Assembly (NCBI RefSeq): GCF_900608595.1
Contig: NZ_UWYY01000006.1
Span: forward strand, 218,942 to 282,941
Source: Promicromonospora panici
Lineage (GTDB): Bacteria > Actinomycetota > Actinomycetes > Actinomycetales > Cellulomonadaceae
DNA length: 64,000 nucleotides
Direction: 5' to 3'
The translations under genes were made by a program, and so were the position numbers. Below are positions 8,679 to 16,804 of this stretch, one piece after another. Under the pieces are notes generated by a model. That model was given only the letters and a program-made list of their open reading frames with translations, ran no database searches and was not told where the DNA came from. Position 1 is the stretch's first letter. Each line of letters begins with the position of its first letter.

Positions 8679-9108
8679 ACTGCTGCTTCTTCCAGATCGG
8701 CACCTCGGCCTTGATGCGCTCCACCAGCAGGGAGCACGCCTCGAACGCCTCCTTGCGGTGCCCGGCCGACGCCGCGGCCACGAGCGCGACGTCCCCGACC
8801 TCGAGGTGCCCGTACCGGTGCGTGGCGGCGACTCGCAGGCCGGTCTCGGCGGCCACGGCCTGGCACACTTTTTGCAGGACGTCGGTAGCGGAGGGGTGCG
8901 CCTCGTAGTCGAGGCTCGTCACGGCGCGGGCGCCGTCCTCGTCGCGGACCACGCCCCGGAACGTGACCACGGCCCCGCACTCGGGCGCGGCGACCGCGGC
9001 CTCGACGGCCCGCCCGACGGCGTCGTCGAGCACCTCCTGCGTCACGCGCACGACCTCGTCCACCGGCACTCCCTCGTCGTCCGTCGATCTGTCCGTCGGG
9101 TGCGGCAT
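8644..9108 (-). CDS. moaE: Molybdopterin synthase catalytic subunit MoaE
   Basis: 154 aa, the normal size. MoaE takes sulfur from the thiocarboxylated MoaD tail to convert precursor Z into molybdopterin. Recognisable segments are AVVTFRGVVRDEDG, LDYEAHPSA, HRYGHLEVGDVALVAAASAGHRKEAFEA and the C-terminal VPIWKKQQFTDGESEWV with its conserved lysines. It starts at 9108, sharing one base with the moeA stop (TGATG), so it is translationally coupled to moeA. No moaD gene is visible in the window. Confidence 0.95.
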   Translation of the reverse strand: MPHPTDRSTDDEGVPVDEVVRVTQEVLDDAVGRAVEAAVAAPECGAVVTFRGVVRDEDGARAVTSLDYEAHPSATDVLQKVCQAVAAETGLRVAATHRYGHLEVGDVALVAAASAGHRKEAFEACSLLVERIKAEVPIWKKQQFTDGESEWVGL

Positions 9109-10346
9109 CACAGCGGCCACGTGGTCACCTCGGCACCCGGTGTGAGCGTAGTCGTGGCCGCGGGGACGTCGATCAGCACGTCCGCCGCCGCCATCGATGC
9201 CACGAGGTGCGACCCCGGCCCGCCGACGATGGCGACCCGCGAGCGCTGCCCGTTCTCCCGCAGCCAGCGCCCGCGCAGGAGCTGCCGCTTCCCGGCCGGT
9301 GAGCTGACGGCGCCGTCGAGCACCGCCGGGACCTGCTCGACCGGCGGCAGGCCGCCCGCCCCGCGCAGGACGTCGCGCAGGAACACCACGAACGAGACCT
9401 GCGCGCTCACGGGGTTCCCGGGGAAGGCGAGCACCGGCGTGCCCACCACGCGGCCGAGACCCTGCGGCCCGCCGGGCTGCATGGCCACGGAGCGGAACGT
9501 CACCTCCGGCAGCGCATCCTTGACCACCTCGTAGGCGCCCTGGCTGACGCCCCCGGTGGTCAGCACGAGGTCGCACAGCGCCGCCGCACGCTCCAGGGCC
9601 ACGCGCACGAGCTCCGGGTCGTCGGGGACGGTCAGGCGCAGGTCGACCCGCCCGCCCGCGGCCCGGACGGCGGCCACCAGCGCCGGCCCGTTGGCGTCCC
9701 AGATCTGGCCGGGACCCGGTTCGCCGTCCGGCGGGACGAGCTCGCTGCCCGTGGACACCACGGCCACCGAGACCGGCACGAGGACCGTCAGCCGCCCGAT
9801 GCCGCACGCGGCGGCGGCCGCCACATGGTGCGGCGCGAGCACGGTGCCGGCGCGCAGCACGACGTCGCCCGCCGCGACGTCGGACCCCGGCTCCCGGACG
9901 AACTCCCCAGCGGTCCGTCCTCGCGCCACCTCGACGGTCGCCGCCAGGTCGCCCGGCGCCCCGTTGAAGGTCACGTGGTCCGTGTCCTCGACGGGGATCA
10001 CGGCATCGGCGCCCTCCGGCACGGGGGCGCCCGTCATGATGCGGACCGCGGTACCCGGCGCGAGCGGGACCGGCTCGCCGGGCGCGGCGGCGACGTCGCC
10101 CGCCACCGGCAGGGTGACGGGCGCACCCGGGCCGGCCGCGGCGACGTCCGCCGCGCGGACCGCGAAGCCGTCCATCTGCGAGTTGCGGAAGCGGGGCAGC
10201 GGCCCGGGGGCCACGACGTCGCGCGCCAGGACCCGCCCCAGCACTCCCCGCTGGATGGACATCTCCTCTTCCGACCGGTCGGCCAGCCCGGCGAGGAGCT
10301 CGGCCACGTCGGTCCGATGCTGTTCTACGTCCACACGATCAGCCAT
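9108..10346 (-). CDS. moeA: Molybdopterin molybdenumtransferase MoeA
   Basis: 412 aa. MoeA inserts molybdate into adenylylated molybdopterin. Family marks in order: FRNSQMDGFAVRAADV (about 54-69), GTAVRIMTGAPVPEGADAVIPVEDT, the MoCF-type nucleotide fold SVAVVSTGSEL, TGGVSQGAYEVVKDAL, MQPGGPQGLG and AFPGNPVSAQVSF. It starts at ATG 10346 in a short divergent gap to the next plus-strand gene and overlaps moaE by one base, forming a two-gene operon. Together with moaA this supplies the cofactor for molybdoenzymes, none of which lie in this window apart from a possible link to xdhC. Confidence 0.95.
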   Translation of the reverse strand: MADRVDVEQHRTDVAELLAGLADRSEEEMSIQRGVLGRVLARDVVAPGPLPRFRNSQMDGFAVRAADVAAAGPGAPVTLPVAGDVAAAPGEPVPLAPGTAVRIMTGAPVPEGADAVIPVEDTDHVTFNGAPGDLAATVEVARGRTAGEFVREPGSDVAAGDVVLRAGTVLAPHHVAAAAACGIGRLTVLVPVSVAVVSTGSELVPPDGEPGPGQIWDANGPALVAAVRAAGGRVDLRLTVPDDPELVRVALERAAALCDLVLTTGGVSQGAYEVVKDALPEVTFRSVAMQPGGPQGLGRVVGTPVLAFPGNPVSAQVSFVVFLRDVLRGAGGLPPVEQVPAVLDGAVSSPAGKRQLLRGRWLRENGQRSRVAIVGGPGSHLVASMAAADVLIDVPAATTTLTPGAEVTTWPL

Positions 10347-10448
10347 GCAAGCAACCTATCCCGGCGCCTCGGGTGCGTTCGTCGTCCGGCGGACGGAACA
10401 CGCGGCGCGGCCCTGTACGGCTCCGGCGGGGCGGAGCGAGAATCGATC

Positions 10449-11087
10449 ATGCACATCCATGCGCTGAGCAACAACGGGACCACGCCCGACGGCGTCCTGG
10501 TGCGCCGGGATTCGCAGACGCACGACAACCTCCGGGTGCTCGACTCGGTGCTCGCCATGCGCCCCACGCCCGACGTCGTGCTGCGGGCGCGGCAGCGCGT
10601 CGAGTACGACGGTGACGTCCGCCGCTGGGTGCGCTACTCCCTGCAGCGCGAGCCCGGCGGCGTGGACGTCGCGTTCGAGCGCGCCGACCTCCCGCCCGGC
10701 GTGGGGAACGGCGTGCCGTCCTTCGCCCGCTACCTCCTGGTGCTGGAGCTCGCGACGGTCGGCGCATGGGTCGAGTACACCCAGCTCGACGACGCGGACC
10801 CGACCCGCACGCAGCACGCCCTCATGGTCCGCACCGACACCCAGCCGCTCATCCTGCCGGACGGCATCTCGACGTCGGCCATGCGGATCGACCAGCTGCT
10901 CGACGGGAGCCCTGCGAACGCCTTCTGGTGCGACAACTTCGGCGTGCTCCAGGCCGACTACATCGAGACGTTCCCCGACGGCAGCCAGATCACCGGCGTC
11001 TCCTGGCGCACCACGTGGGAGGACATCGAGCCGCGGCTCGACGCCGAGGTGCGCCGCGCCCTGGACGCGTCCGGCATCCTGGCGTAA
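10449..11087 (+). CDS. Conserved hypothetical protein
   Basis: 212 aa, soluble, no signal peptide or membrane helix. Codon use is typical for the window and the ATG at 10449 opens a clean high-GC3 frame, so it is a real gene. The protein is rich in Arg, Asp and aromatic residues (VLRARQRVEYDGDVRRWVRYSL, ARYLLVLELATVGAWVEYTQLDD, NAFWCDNFGVLQADYIETF). I do not recognise a family or active-site motif. It stands alone between divergent moeA and the convergent DUF1918 gene. Confidence 0.75.
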   Translation: MHIHALSNNGTTPDGVLVRRDSQTHDNLRVLDSVLAMRPTPDVVLRARQRVEYDGDVRRWVRYSLQREPGGVDVAFERADLPPGVGNGVPSFARYLLVLELATVGAWVEYTQLDDADPTRTQHALMVRTDTQPLILPDGISTSAMRIDQLLDGSPANAFWCDNFGVLQADYIETFPDGSQITGVSWRTTWEDIEPRLDAEVRRALDASGILA

Positions 11088-11136
11088 CGCTCCGTCGAGC
11101 CCGTGCCCGTGCCGCTCCGGTCGGCGCACCATGGGG

Positions 11137-11625
11137 CTACTTGTGCAGGTGCGCCTTGTGCCCGACGGCGGCCGAGACATCCGCCTCGGCCACGGTGAGC
11201 AGCCGGTCGGCCAGCCGCCGCAGCGCCCGTCCGGCGGCGATCTCGTCGCCGATCAGCGGAACCTCGGGATCCTCCGGCGCCTTCCTGGCGTGCCCGACGG
11301 CGCGCAAAGCATCCGGCGGGCCGTTCATCACGGTGGCCTCGGCCGTTGTGCTGCCGCCCGACTCGACCACGGTGATCCGCACGTCCCAGGTGAGTGAACG
11401 GGCCTGCCGTGCCTCACGCCACTCGTCCGAGCCGGCCTCGACCTGCCGGTCGACTATCGTGTCCGCGCCGGGGTAGACGAGCGTCTCCTCGCCGGTGTCG
11501 GACCACTTCACCCGAAAGGGCGGCGAGCCGTCGCCGTGCGGACACTCGGTCACCACGCCGTCCCGCACGGCGCCACCGACCACTCCCGAGGCGGTGACTA
11601 TCCGGTCGCCCACTGCTGCCTTCAT
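11137..11625 (-). CDS. DUF1918/DUF1876 fusion protein
   Basis: 162 aa. The first 60 residues match the actinobacterial DUF1918 pattern (MKAAVGDRIV, GVVTECPHGDGSPPFRVKWSDTGEETLVYPG), an SH3-like small fold. From about residue 85 it matches DUF1876 (LTWDVRITVVESGGSTTAEATV, PEVPLIGDEIAAGRALRRLADRLL), a dsRBD-like alpha/beta fold. These domains are common in actinobacteria, often near stress genes, and have no assigned function. The ATG at 11625 has a strong GAGGAGG about eight bases upstream. Confidence 0.85.
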   Translation of the reverse strand: MKAAVGDRIVTASGVVGGAVRDGVVTECPHGDGSPPFRVKWSDTGEETLVYPGADTIVDRQVEAGSDEWREARQARSLTWDVRITVVESGGSTTAEATVMNGPPDALRAVGHARKAPEDPEVPLIGDEIAAGRALRRLADRLLTVAEADVSAAVGHKAHLHK

Positions 11626-11800
11626 GGGGTCCTCCTCGCGTCGTTGCGTTCCTTCCATCATCGCCCAGCACGGGCCCCGCTGTCAGACGCAGCGGTAACT
11701 CGCACGACATCAGCGCTTGACGCGTGCGTGCGATTCTGAGACCGGAGGGTGTGAGCCGGGACGCGTGGCCCGGACGTGCGATCGAGGAGAGGGGTGTCGC

Positions 11801-13096
11801 GTGCGGGATCTGCTGCCGCAGCTGCTGGCCTGGTGGCGCGCCGACGAGCGCGCGGCCGTGGCCACGGTGGTGCGCACCTTCCGGTCCGCGCCCCGCGAAC
11901 CCGGCGCCGCGATGGCGGTCGGGCCGAGCGGCGAGGTGATCGGGTCCGTGTCCGGCGGCTGTGTCGAAGGCGCCGTGTACGACCTCTGCCTGGAGGTCGC
12001 CGAGACCGGCCGCCCGGTCCTCGTCCGGTACGGCGTCTCCGACGAAACCGCTTTCGACGTCGGCCTGACCTGCGGCGGAACCATCGAGATCTTCGTCGCG
12101 CCGCTCTCGCGCACCGCCTGGCCGTCGTTCGACCGGTTCGCTTCGCGTGTGCTGGGCACGGACCCCACGCTGCCCGACGGCGCCCCACCCGCCTCGGGCG
12201 TCTGCCTCGCCACGGTCATCGCGACGCCCGACGGCGAGGGTTCGGCGCTCGGCCGGACGCTGGTCGTCGGGAGCGGTGAGCCGAACCGAGCCCCGGGGTC
12301 GCCGTGCGTACCGAGTGATTGGGCCCAAGAAACGCCGTTCTTCGGGCCCAATCACTCGGTCACGGACGGGCTCGGGGACGACGGGCTCGGCGACGGCGGG
12401 CTCGGGGACGGCGGGCTCGGGGACGGCGGGCTCGGCGACGGCGGGCTCGGCGCGGCGGTGGGCGCGGACGCCGTCGGGCAGATTGCCGCCGGGCTCTCCG
12501 CCGTGCGGGAGTACGGGCCACGCGGCGAGCGGACCGGGACGGGGACGCGGGTGTTCCTGCAGGTCTTCGCGCCGCGCCCGCGGCTGCTGGTGTTCGGCGC
12601 CATTGACTTCGCCGCCGCCATGGCGCGCGCCGGGCGGCTGCTCGGGTACCGCGTCACGGTGTGCGACGCCCGCCCGATCTTCGCGACGGCGGCCCGCTTC
12701 CCGGAGGCGGACGAGGTGGTCGTCGACTGGCCGCACCGGTACCTCGCCGCCGAGATCGAGGCGGGCCGGGTCGCCGAGCACGACGCCGTGTGCGTGCTGA
12801 CGCACGACCCGAAGTTCGACGTGCCGCTGCTGCGCACGGCGCTCACGGAGCTGCCGGCCGGCACCTACGTGGGCGCGATGGGCTCGCGCCGGGCGCACGA
12901 GGAACGGGAGGCCAGGCTGATCGAGGACGGCGTCCCGCCCGAGGCGCTGGCCCGGCTGCGCAGCCCGATCGGGCTCGACCTCGGCGCGCGCACCCCGGAC
13001 GAGACCGCGGTGTCGATCGCCGCTGAGATGATCGCGGCCCGGTCGGGCGCCTCGGCCCGGCCACTGCGCGAGACGGACGGCCCGATCCACGGCTGA
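11801..13096 (+). CDS. XdhC/CoxI-family protein with an in-frame palindrome insertion
   Basis: 431 aa. XdhC/CoxI proteins help load the sulfurated molybdenum cofactor into xanthine dehydrogenase-type enzymes. The N-terminal domain has VATVVRTFRSAPREPGAAMAV and IGSVSGGCVEGAVYD; the C-terminal Rossmann domain has RLLVFGAIDFAAAMARAGRLLGY, VLTHDPKFDVPLL and YVGAMGSRRAHEER. Between them, about residues 170-218 are foreign in style: SDWAQETPFFGPNHSVTD is encoded by a perfect palindrome (12310-12360), followed by five GLGDG/GLGDD repeats. The frame stays open through both. Start GTG 11801 follows GAGGAGAGG. No molybdenum hydroxylase genes are adjacent, so the client enzyme lies elsewhere. Confidence 0.85.
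   Translation: MRDLLPQLLAWWRADERAAVATVVRTFRSAPREPGAAMAVGPSGEVIGSVSGGCVEGAVYDLCLEVAETGRPVLVRYGVSDETAFDVGLTCGGTIEIFVAPLSRTAWPSFDRFASRVLGTDPTLPDGAPPASGVCLATVIATPDGEGSALGRTLVVGSGEPNRAPGSPCVPSDWAQETPFFGPNHSVTDGLGDDGLGDGGLGDGGLGDGGLGDGGLGAAVGADAVGQIAAGLSAVREYGPRGERTGTGTRVFLQVFAPRPRLLVFGAIDFAAAMARAGRLLGYRVTVCDARPIFATAARFPEADEVVVDWPHRYLAAEIEAGRVAEHDAVCVLTHDPKFDVPLLRTALTELPAGTYVGAMGSRRAHEEREARLIEDGVPPEALARLRSPIGLDLGARTPDETAVSIAAEMIAARSGASARPLRETDGPIHG
12310..12360. repeat. Palindrome family B, copy 1, inside the xdhC-like gene
   Basis: Inverted repeat ACCGAGTGATTGGGCCCAAG / GGGCCCAATCACTCGGT around a short loop GAAACGCCGTTCTTC. The core GATTGGGCCC...GGGCCCAATC recurs in altered form at 42042-42091 beside nhaA. 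In this copy the length keeps the coding frame open. Confidence 0.85.
12368..12454 (+). repeat. 15-bp tandem repeat encoding GLGDG units
   Basis: Five consecutive 15-bp units of the form GGGCTCGG(G/C)GACGGC start at 12368, with a partial sixth. They encode GLGDD-GLGDG-GLGDG-GLGDG-GLGDG-GLGA in the XdhC-like protein, directly after palindrome B. Their number could vary between strains by slippage without shifting the frame. Confidence 0.9.
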
Positions 13097-13124
13097 CCTG
13101 ACCGCCGGTCCGGCCAGCCAAGGA

Positions 13125-13204
13125 CTGACTCTGGTTGACAAGGCGCCGGGCGACCGTTATCGGGCAGGTTGTGGCTCTGCCAAGGCCTGCTGAACACGAG
13201 TCAG
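13125..13204. repeat. Degenerate copy of palindrome family C
   Basis: The right arm CCTGCTGAACACGAGTCAG (13186-13204) differs by one base from the arm at 53211. The left side (13125-13143, CTGACTCTGGTTGACAAGG) is a worn complement. It fills the 123-bp gap between the xdhC-like gene and the convergent VOC gene. Confidence 0.55.
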
Positions 13205-13219
13205 CTCGCCGTCCCCGGC

Positions 13220-13573
13220 TCAGTCACGGTGCTGCACGATGTTGATCACGTTGCCGTCCGGCGCCCGGACGAGGAACCTGCGCACGCCCCATGACTCCGT
13301 CGTCAGCGGGTGCACGATCACGTAGCCGAGCGCCCGCGCCTCGTCGTAGGCGGCGTCGACGTCGACCGCGTGGACCGAGACGACCGCGTCCTCGGGCGCT
13401 GTCGAGTCGCGTGTCAGGAGCTGGACGTTCGCCCCGCTCTCGGACGAGGTGAAGCGGGCCACCCAGCCCAGGTTGAACTCCTCGGTGCGCAGCCCGAGGT
13501 AGTCGGTGTAGAAGCCTTTGGCAGCATCGACGTCGGGCACCCGAAGGTTGGCCGTGATGCGTGTGGCGCGCAT
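13220..13573 (-). CDS. VOC (glyoxalase/bleomycin-resistance fold) family protein
   Basis: 117 aa, one typical VOC module of two beta-alpha-beta-beta-beta units: RITANLRVPDVDAAKGFYTDYLGL at the start, VSVHAVDVDAAYDEARALGY in the middle and FLVRAPDGNVINIVQHRD at the end. These small metal-binding or ligand-sequestering proteins include glyoxalases, dioxygenases and resistance proteins; the sequence does not show which applies. It is divergent from the LD-carboxypeptidase gene with a 59-bp shared gap, so they may be co-regulated. Confidence 0.88.
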   Translation of the reverse strand: MRATRITANLRVPDVDAAKGFYTDYLGLRTEEFNLGWVARFTSSESGANVQLLTRDSTAPEDAVVSVHAVDVDAAYDEARALGYVIVHPLTTESWGVRRFLVRAPDGNVINIVQHRD

Positions 13574-13632
13574 GGTTCCTCCTCGCGGAAATACGGACGC
13601 CGGCGCCGGAGGCCCCGACCTATGCTGCGGGC

Positions 13633-14634
13633 ATGTCAGCGCACGTTCAGGCCATCGTCCCGCCCAAGCTCCGCCACGGCGACACCATCCGCGTGATCGC
13701 GCCCGCACGGTCGCGGGCCCTGGTCATGGAGCACGACAACACCCGGTGGATCGACGAACGGCTCGCCGGCATGGGACTCACCCTCACGTTCGGTGAGCAC
13801 GTCGACGAGGACGACCAGTTCCGCAGCGGCTCCATCGAGCACCGGGTGGCCGACCTGCACGCAGCGTTCGCCGACCCCGACGTCGCCGGGATCCTCACCG
13901 TGATCGGCGGGTTCAACAGCAACGAGCTGCTCCCCCACCTGGACTTCGACCTCATCGCCGCCAACCCCAAGGTGTTCTGCGGCTTCTCGGACATCAGCGC
14001 ACTGCAGAACGCGATCCTCGCCCGCACCGGCCTGGTCACCTACTCGGGCCCGCACTGGTCGAGCTGGGGCATGCGCGACCACTTCGAGCCCACCGGAGAC
14101 TGGTTCCGCGCGGCCGTCATGGACGACGCCCCGATCACCGTCGAACCGTCGCGGGCCTGGACCGACGACCTGTGGTTCCTGGACCAGGACACACGCACCG
14201 CCGTCCCGAACGAGGGCTGGTGGCCACTGCGCCCCGGGCAGGCCGCGGGCCGGATCGTCGGCGGCAACCTCGCCACGCTCAGCCTGCTCCAGGGCACCGC
14301 GTACATGCCGTCGCTCGACGGCGCGCTCCTCTTCCTCGAGGACGACTTCGAGTCGGACGCCGCGCACTTCGCGCGCTACCTCACCTCGCTGCTCCAGCTG
14401 CCCGACGCCGACGGCGTCACCGGGCTGGTCGTCGGCCGGTTCCAGCGGGCCTCCGCCGTGACGCGCGAGGCGCTCGACGAGATCGTCGCCCGTCAGCCCG
14501 CGCTGAGCGGCAAGCCGGTGCTGGCCGGCGTGGACTTCGGGCACACCAGCCCGCTGCTCACCTTCCCGGTCGGCGGGACGGCGGAGGTCGCCGTCGGCCC
14601 GGTCGAGGCCGGCCTGACGATCACGCGGCACTGA
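13633..14634 (+). CDS. LD-carboxypeptidase / MccF-like peptidase (S66)
   Basis: 333 aa. Matches the MccF branch of family S66: PKLRHGDTIRVIAPAR, GILTVIGGFNSNELLPHLDFDLI, and the nucleophile region FCGFSDISALQNAI (Ser119). Later segments give the catalytic Glu (LLFLEDDFE) and His (GVDFGHTSPLLTFPVGG). Classical members trim murein tetrapeptides; MccF members hydrolyse aminoacyl-nucleotide antibiotics such as processed microcin C7 and give immunity. The GGFNSNELL signature favours the MccF side, but assignment between recycling and immunity is inference. No signal peptide, so cytoplasmic. Confidence 0.9.
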   Translation: MSAHVQAIVPPKLRHGDTIRVIAPARSRALVMEHDNTRWIDERLAGMGLTLTFGEHVDEDDQFRSGSIEHRVADLHAAFADPDVAGILTVIGGFNSNELLPHLDFDLIAANPKVFCGFSDISALQNAILARTGLVTYSGPHWSSWGMRDHFEPTGDWFRAAVMDDAPITVEPSRAWTDDLWFLDQDTRTAVPNEGWWPLRPGQAAGRIVGGNLATLSLLQGTAYMPSLDGALLFLEDDFESDAAHFARYLTSLLQLPDADGVTGLVVGRFQRASAVTREALDEIVARQPALSGKPVLAGVDFGHTSPLLTFPVGGTAEVAVGPVEAGLTITRH

Positions 14635-14666
14635 ACCGACGTCGTCCGCCGTCGGCGAACCCGGAA

Positions 14667-14687
14667 ATTGAGTCGGGTCGACTCAGG
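14667..14687. promoter_or_regulatory. HAIR operator (HspR-type) before hsp20
   Basis: ATTGAGT-N7-ACTCAGG, with exactly seven bases between arms, matches the HspR-associated inverted repeat consensus CTTGAGT-N7-ACTCAAG in 11 of 14 arm positions. It lies 38 bp before the hsp20 ATG, where HspR would repress transcription until heat stress. The hspR gene itself is not in the window. Confidence 0.75.
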
Positions 14688-14724
14688 TTGAGACTGACAT
14701 CAATCCCATCCGGAGGAGAACACC

Positions 14725-15144
14725 ATGACCACCGTTCTGACAACTCGTTCCCCGTTCGCCCGCACCTGGCTCCGCGACCCGTGGAGCCAGCAGCTCGCCG
14801 CCGAGGGCCCCGTGCCCGCGGCCGACGTCTACCGTGAGGGCGAGGACCTCGTCGCCCGCCTCGACCTGCCGGGCGTCGACCCGGCCGGCGACATCACCGT
14901 CGAGGTCGAGGGCCGCAGGCTCGTCGTGCGCGGCGAGCGCAAGGACCAGCGCTCGGAGGAGTCCGAGGGCCGCCGCATCTCGGAGGTCCGCTTCGGCGCC
15001 TTCCGCCGCACCGTCACGCTGCCGAAGGCCGTGGACGGCGACGCCGTCCGCGCGTCCTACGACGCTGGCGTGCTGACGGTCACCGTGCCGGGCGTCTTCG
15101 CCGGCACGACGCCACAGCGCATCGAGGTCACCACCGCCGCCTGA
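14725..15144 (+). CDS. Hsp20/alpha-crystallin small heat-shock protein
   Basis: 139 aa. A small ATP-independent holdase of the Hsp18/HspX type. The alpha-crystallin domain runs from about residue 32 to 125, with AADVYREGEDLVARLDLPGVD, ITVEVEGRRLVVRGERK, RFGAFRRTVTLPKAVD and ASYDAGVLTVTVPG; an I/V-x-I/V-like tail (RIEVTT) closes it. A strong GGAGGAG lies 7 bp before ATG 14725, a HAIR element lies further upstream and a strong hairpin terminator follows, so it is a one-gene heat-shock unit. Confidence 0.95.
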   Translation: MTTVLTTRSPFARTWLRDPWSQQLAAEGPVPAADVYREGEDLVARLDLPGVDPAGDITVEVEGRRLVVRGERKDQRSEESEGRRISEVRFGAFRRTVTLPKAVDGDAVRASYDAGVLTVTVPGVFAGTTPQRIEVTTAA

Positions 15145-15163
15145 TCACCTCAGCCGGCTTCCC

Positions 15164-15199
15164 GACGGCGCCCGACCGCACCCGCGGTCGGGCGCCGTC
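15164..15199 (+). terminator. Rho-independent-type hairpin after hsp20
   Basis: A perfect 16-bp stem, GACGGCGCCCGACCGC (15164-15179) with GCGGTCGGGCGCCGTC (15184-15199) and a 4-base loop, begins 20 bp after the hsp20 stop. There is no U-tract, as is usual in high-GC actinobacteria. Confidence 0.85.
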
Positions 15200-15408
15200 T
15201 GCGTTGCCGTGGGACGACGTCGGGGAAAACCCGTATGTGCTGGTCCGCCCGTTGTGCGCCGCGGGACGGCCCCGAATACTTCTCGTGAGCACCGTTTCGT
15301 CAACACTCACGCATCGCCCGTGGCACAGGGGGCACGCGCGACTGCTGCAGCTATGCCTGTCGCGCTGTTCCGTGCGGCGGGAGGGACATGTTCGCGAAGG
15401 AGCGTTCG

Positions 15409-16734
15409 ATGCGTAGCACGAGACACCGCACCACCCGCACCGCACTGACGGCGGCCGCCGCCCTGGCACTGGTCCTGTCGGCCTCGCTCGCGGCCTCGGC
15501 GGCGGCGCCCCGGACGGGCGCCGGAGTGGCGCCCGACGGCGGAGGCGGCCGAACCGCTCAGTCCGCCGAGTCCGCCCAGTCCGCCGAGTCCGCCCAGTCC
15601 GCCGAGGCTGTCACGGCCGCCCTGACCTGGTCCGACGAGTTCAACGGCGCCGCGGGCAGCGCACCCGACGGCGCGAACTGGAACTTCGAGACCGGCGCCG
15701 GCGGCTGGGGCAACAACGAGCTGCAGAACTACACCAGCTCCCGGCAGAACTCCGCACTGGACGGCAACGGCAACCTCGTCATCACCGCCCGGCAGGACGG
15801 CAACGGCGGCTACACCTCCGCCCGGCTGACGACCAAGGGAAAGGTCCAGCCGCAGTACGGCCGCCTCGAGGCCCGGATCAAGATCCCGCGCGGGCAGGGC
15901 ATCTGGCCCGCCTTCTGGATGCTCGGCGGCCAGTTCCCGGGCACACCGTGGCCCAACTCCGGCGAGATCGACATCATGGAGAACATCGGCCGCGAGCCGC
16001 ACCTGGTGCACGGCACGCTGCACGGCCCGGGTTACTCGGGCGGCAATCCGATCACCGGGCACTACATGCACCCGCAGGGCTGGTCGTTCGCCGACGACTT
16101 CCACACCTTCGCGATCGACTGGAGCCCCAACTCGATCACCTGGCTCGTGGACGGGAACGCTTACCAGACGTTCACCCCGGCGAACACCGGGAGCAATCCC
16201 TGGGTCTTCAACCAGCCGTTCTTCTTCATCCTGAACGTCGCCGTCGGCGGCAACTGGCCCGGGTACCCGGACGGCACCACGCAGTTCCCGCAGCAGATGG
16301 TCGTCGACTACGTCCGCGTCTACGACTCCACGGGCGGCGGGGGCGGCAGCCGCACCGGCACGGTCACCGCGAGCAACGGGATCTGCCTCGACGTCGCCGG
16401 TGCGAACACGGCCAACGGCACGCCCATCCAGCTCGCAACCTGCAACGGCAACGCGGCCCAGCAGTGGACAGTCGGCTCGGACGGCACGGTCCGGGCGCTC
16501 GGCAAGTGTCTCGACGTCGCAGGTGGGGGCACCGCGGCGGGCACCCCTGTCCAGCTGTGGGACTGCAACGGGACGGGCGCCCAGCAGTGGACCCACACGA
16601 GCGGCACCCAGGCGCTGCGCAACCCGCAGTCCGGACGCTGCCTGCAGCCGGTCGGCCGGGTGCAGAACGACGGCACCCGCACCGAGATCGCCAACTGCGA
16701 CGGGAGCGCCGTCCAGCGCTGGGCCCTCCCATAA
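15409..16734 (+). CDS. Secreted GH16 beta-glucanase with C-terminal ricin-type CBM13
   Basis: 441 aa. The signal peptide (about 1-33, RTALTAAAALALVLSASLAASAAA) is followed by a linker with AQSAES repeats (50-66) encoded by tandem 18-bp units. The GH16 domain runs from about 70 to 305, with catalytic motif GEIDIMEN (Glu186, Asp188, Glu191) and WPAFWMLGG, pointing to an endo-beta-1,3- or 1,3-1,4-glucanase (laminarinase type). A Gly/Ser linker leads to a trefoil CBM13 (about 315-441) with repeated CLDVAG and Q-x-W motifs. ATG 15409 has AAGGAG at proper spacing; an ATG 21 bp upstream is possible. Likely role: attack on fungal or plant cell-wall glucan outside the cell. Confidence 0.93.
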   Translation: MRSTRHRTTRTALTAAAALALVLSASLAASAAAPRTGAGVAPDGGGGRTAQSAESAQSAESAQSAEAVTAALTWSDEFNGAAGSAPDGANWNFETGAGGWGNNELQNYTSSRQNSALDGNGNLVITARQDGNGGYTSARLTTKGKVQPQYGRLEARIKIPRGQGIWPAFWMLGGQFPGTPWPNSGEIDIMENIGREPHLVHGTLHGPGYSGGNPITGHYMHPQGWSFADDFHTFAIDWSPNSITWLVDGNAYQTFTPANTGSNPWVFNQPFFFILNVAVGGNWPGYPDGTTQFPQQMVVDYVRVYDSTGGGGGSRTGTVTASNGICLDVAGANTANGTPIQLATCNGNAAQQWTVGSDGTVRALGKCLDVAGGGTAAGTPVQLWDCNGTGAQQWTHTSGTQALRNPQSGRCLQPVGRVQNDGTRTEIANCDGSAVQRWALP

Positions 16735-16741
16735 ACCCAGT

Positions 16742-16804
16742 GGTTGTGGGCGTGATCGTTGCGCCTAAAACGGGCAGAGATTCGCAACGATCACGCTCAC
16801 AACC
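16742..16804. repeat. Dispersed palindrome (family A, copy 2)
   Basis: Arms GGTTGTGGGCGTGATCGTTG and CAACGATCACGCTCACAACC around a loop containing CCTAAAACGGGC. It sits between the convergent glucanase and ROK-kinase genes; the kinase stop codon lies within its right arm. A bidirectional terminator role is likely. Confidence 0.9.

Noticed and set aside
12310..12454. CRISPR-like or VNTR array
   Set aside because: Repeats are 15 bp, adjacent and without spacers; they are coding tandem repeats.
11801..13096. Linking the XdhC-like gene to the moa/moe genes as one molybdenum operon
   Set aside because: They are separated by two unrelated genes on different strands, and no molybdenum hydroxylase subunits are present.
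15285..15310. GTGAG...CTCAC as a sugar-repressor operator before the GH16 gene
   Set aside because: Only five bases per arm with a 16-base gap and no resemblance to a known consensus.
16742..16804. Palindrome A as a protein-coding segment (frames reading RLKRA..NDHAHN)
   Set aside because: Several unrelated open frames begin or end with this peptide only because each crosses a copy of the same DNA palindrome.
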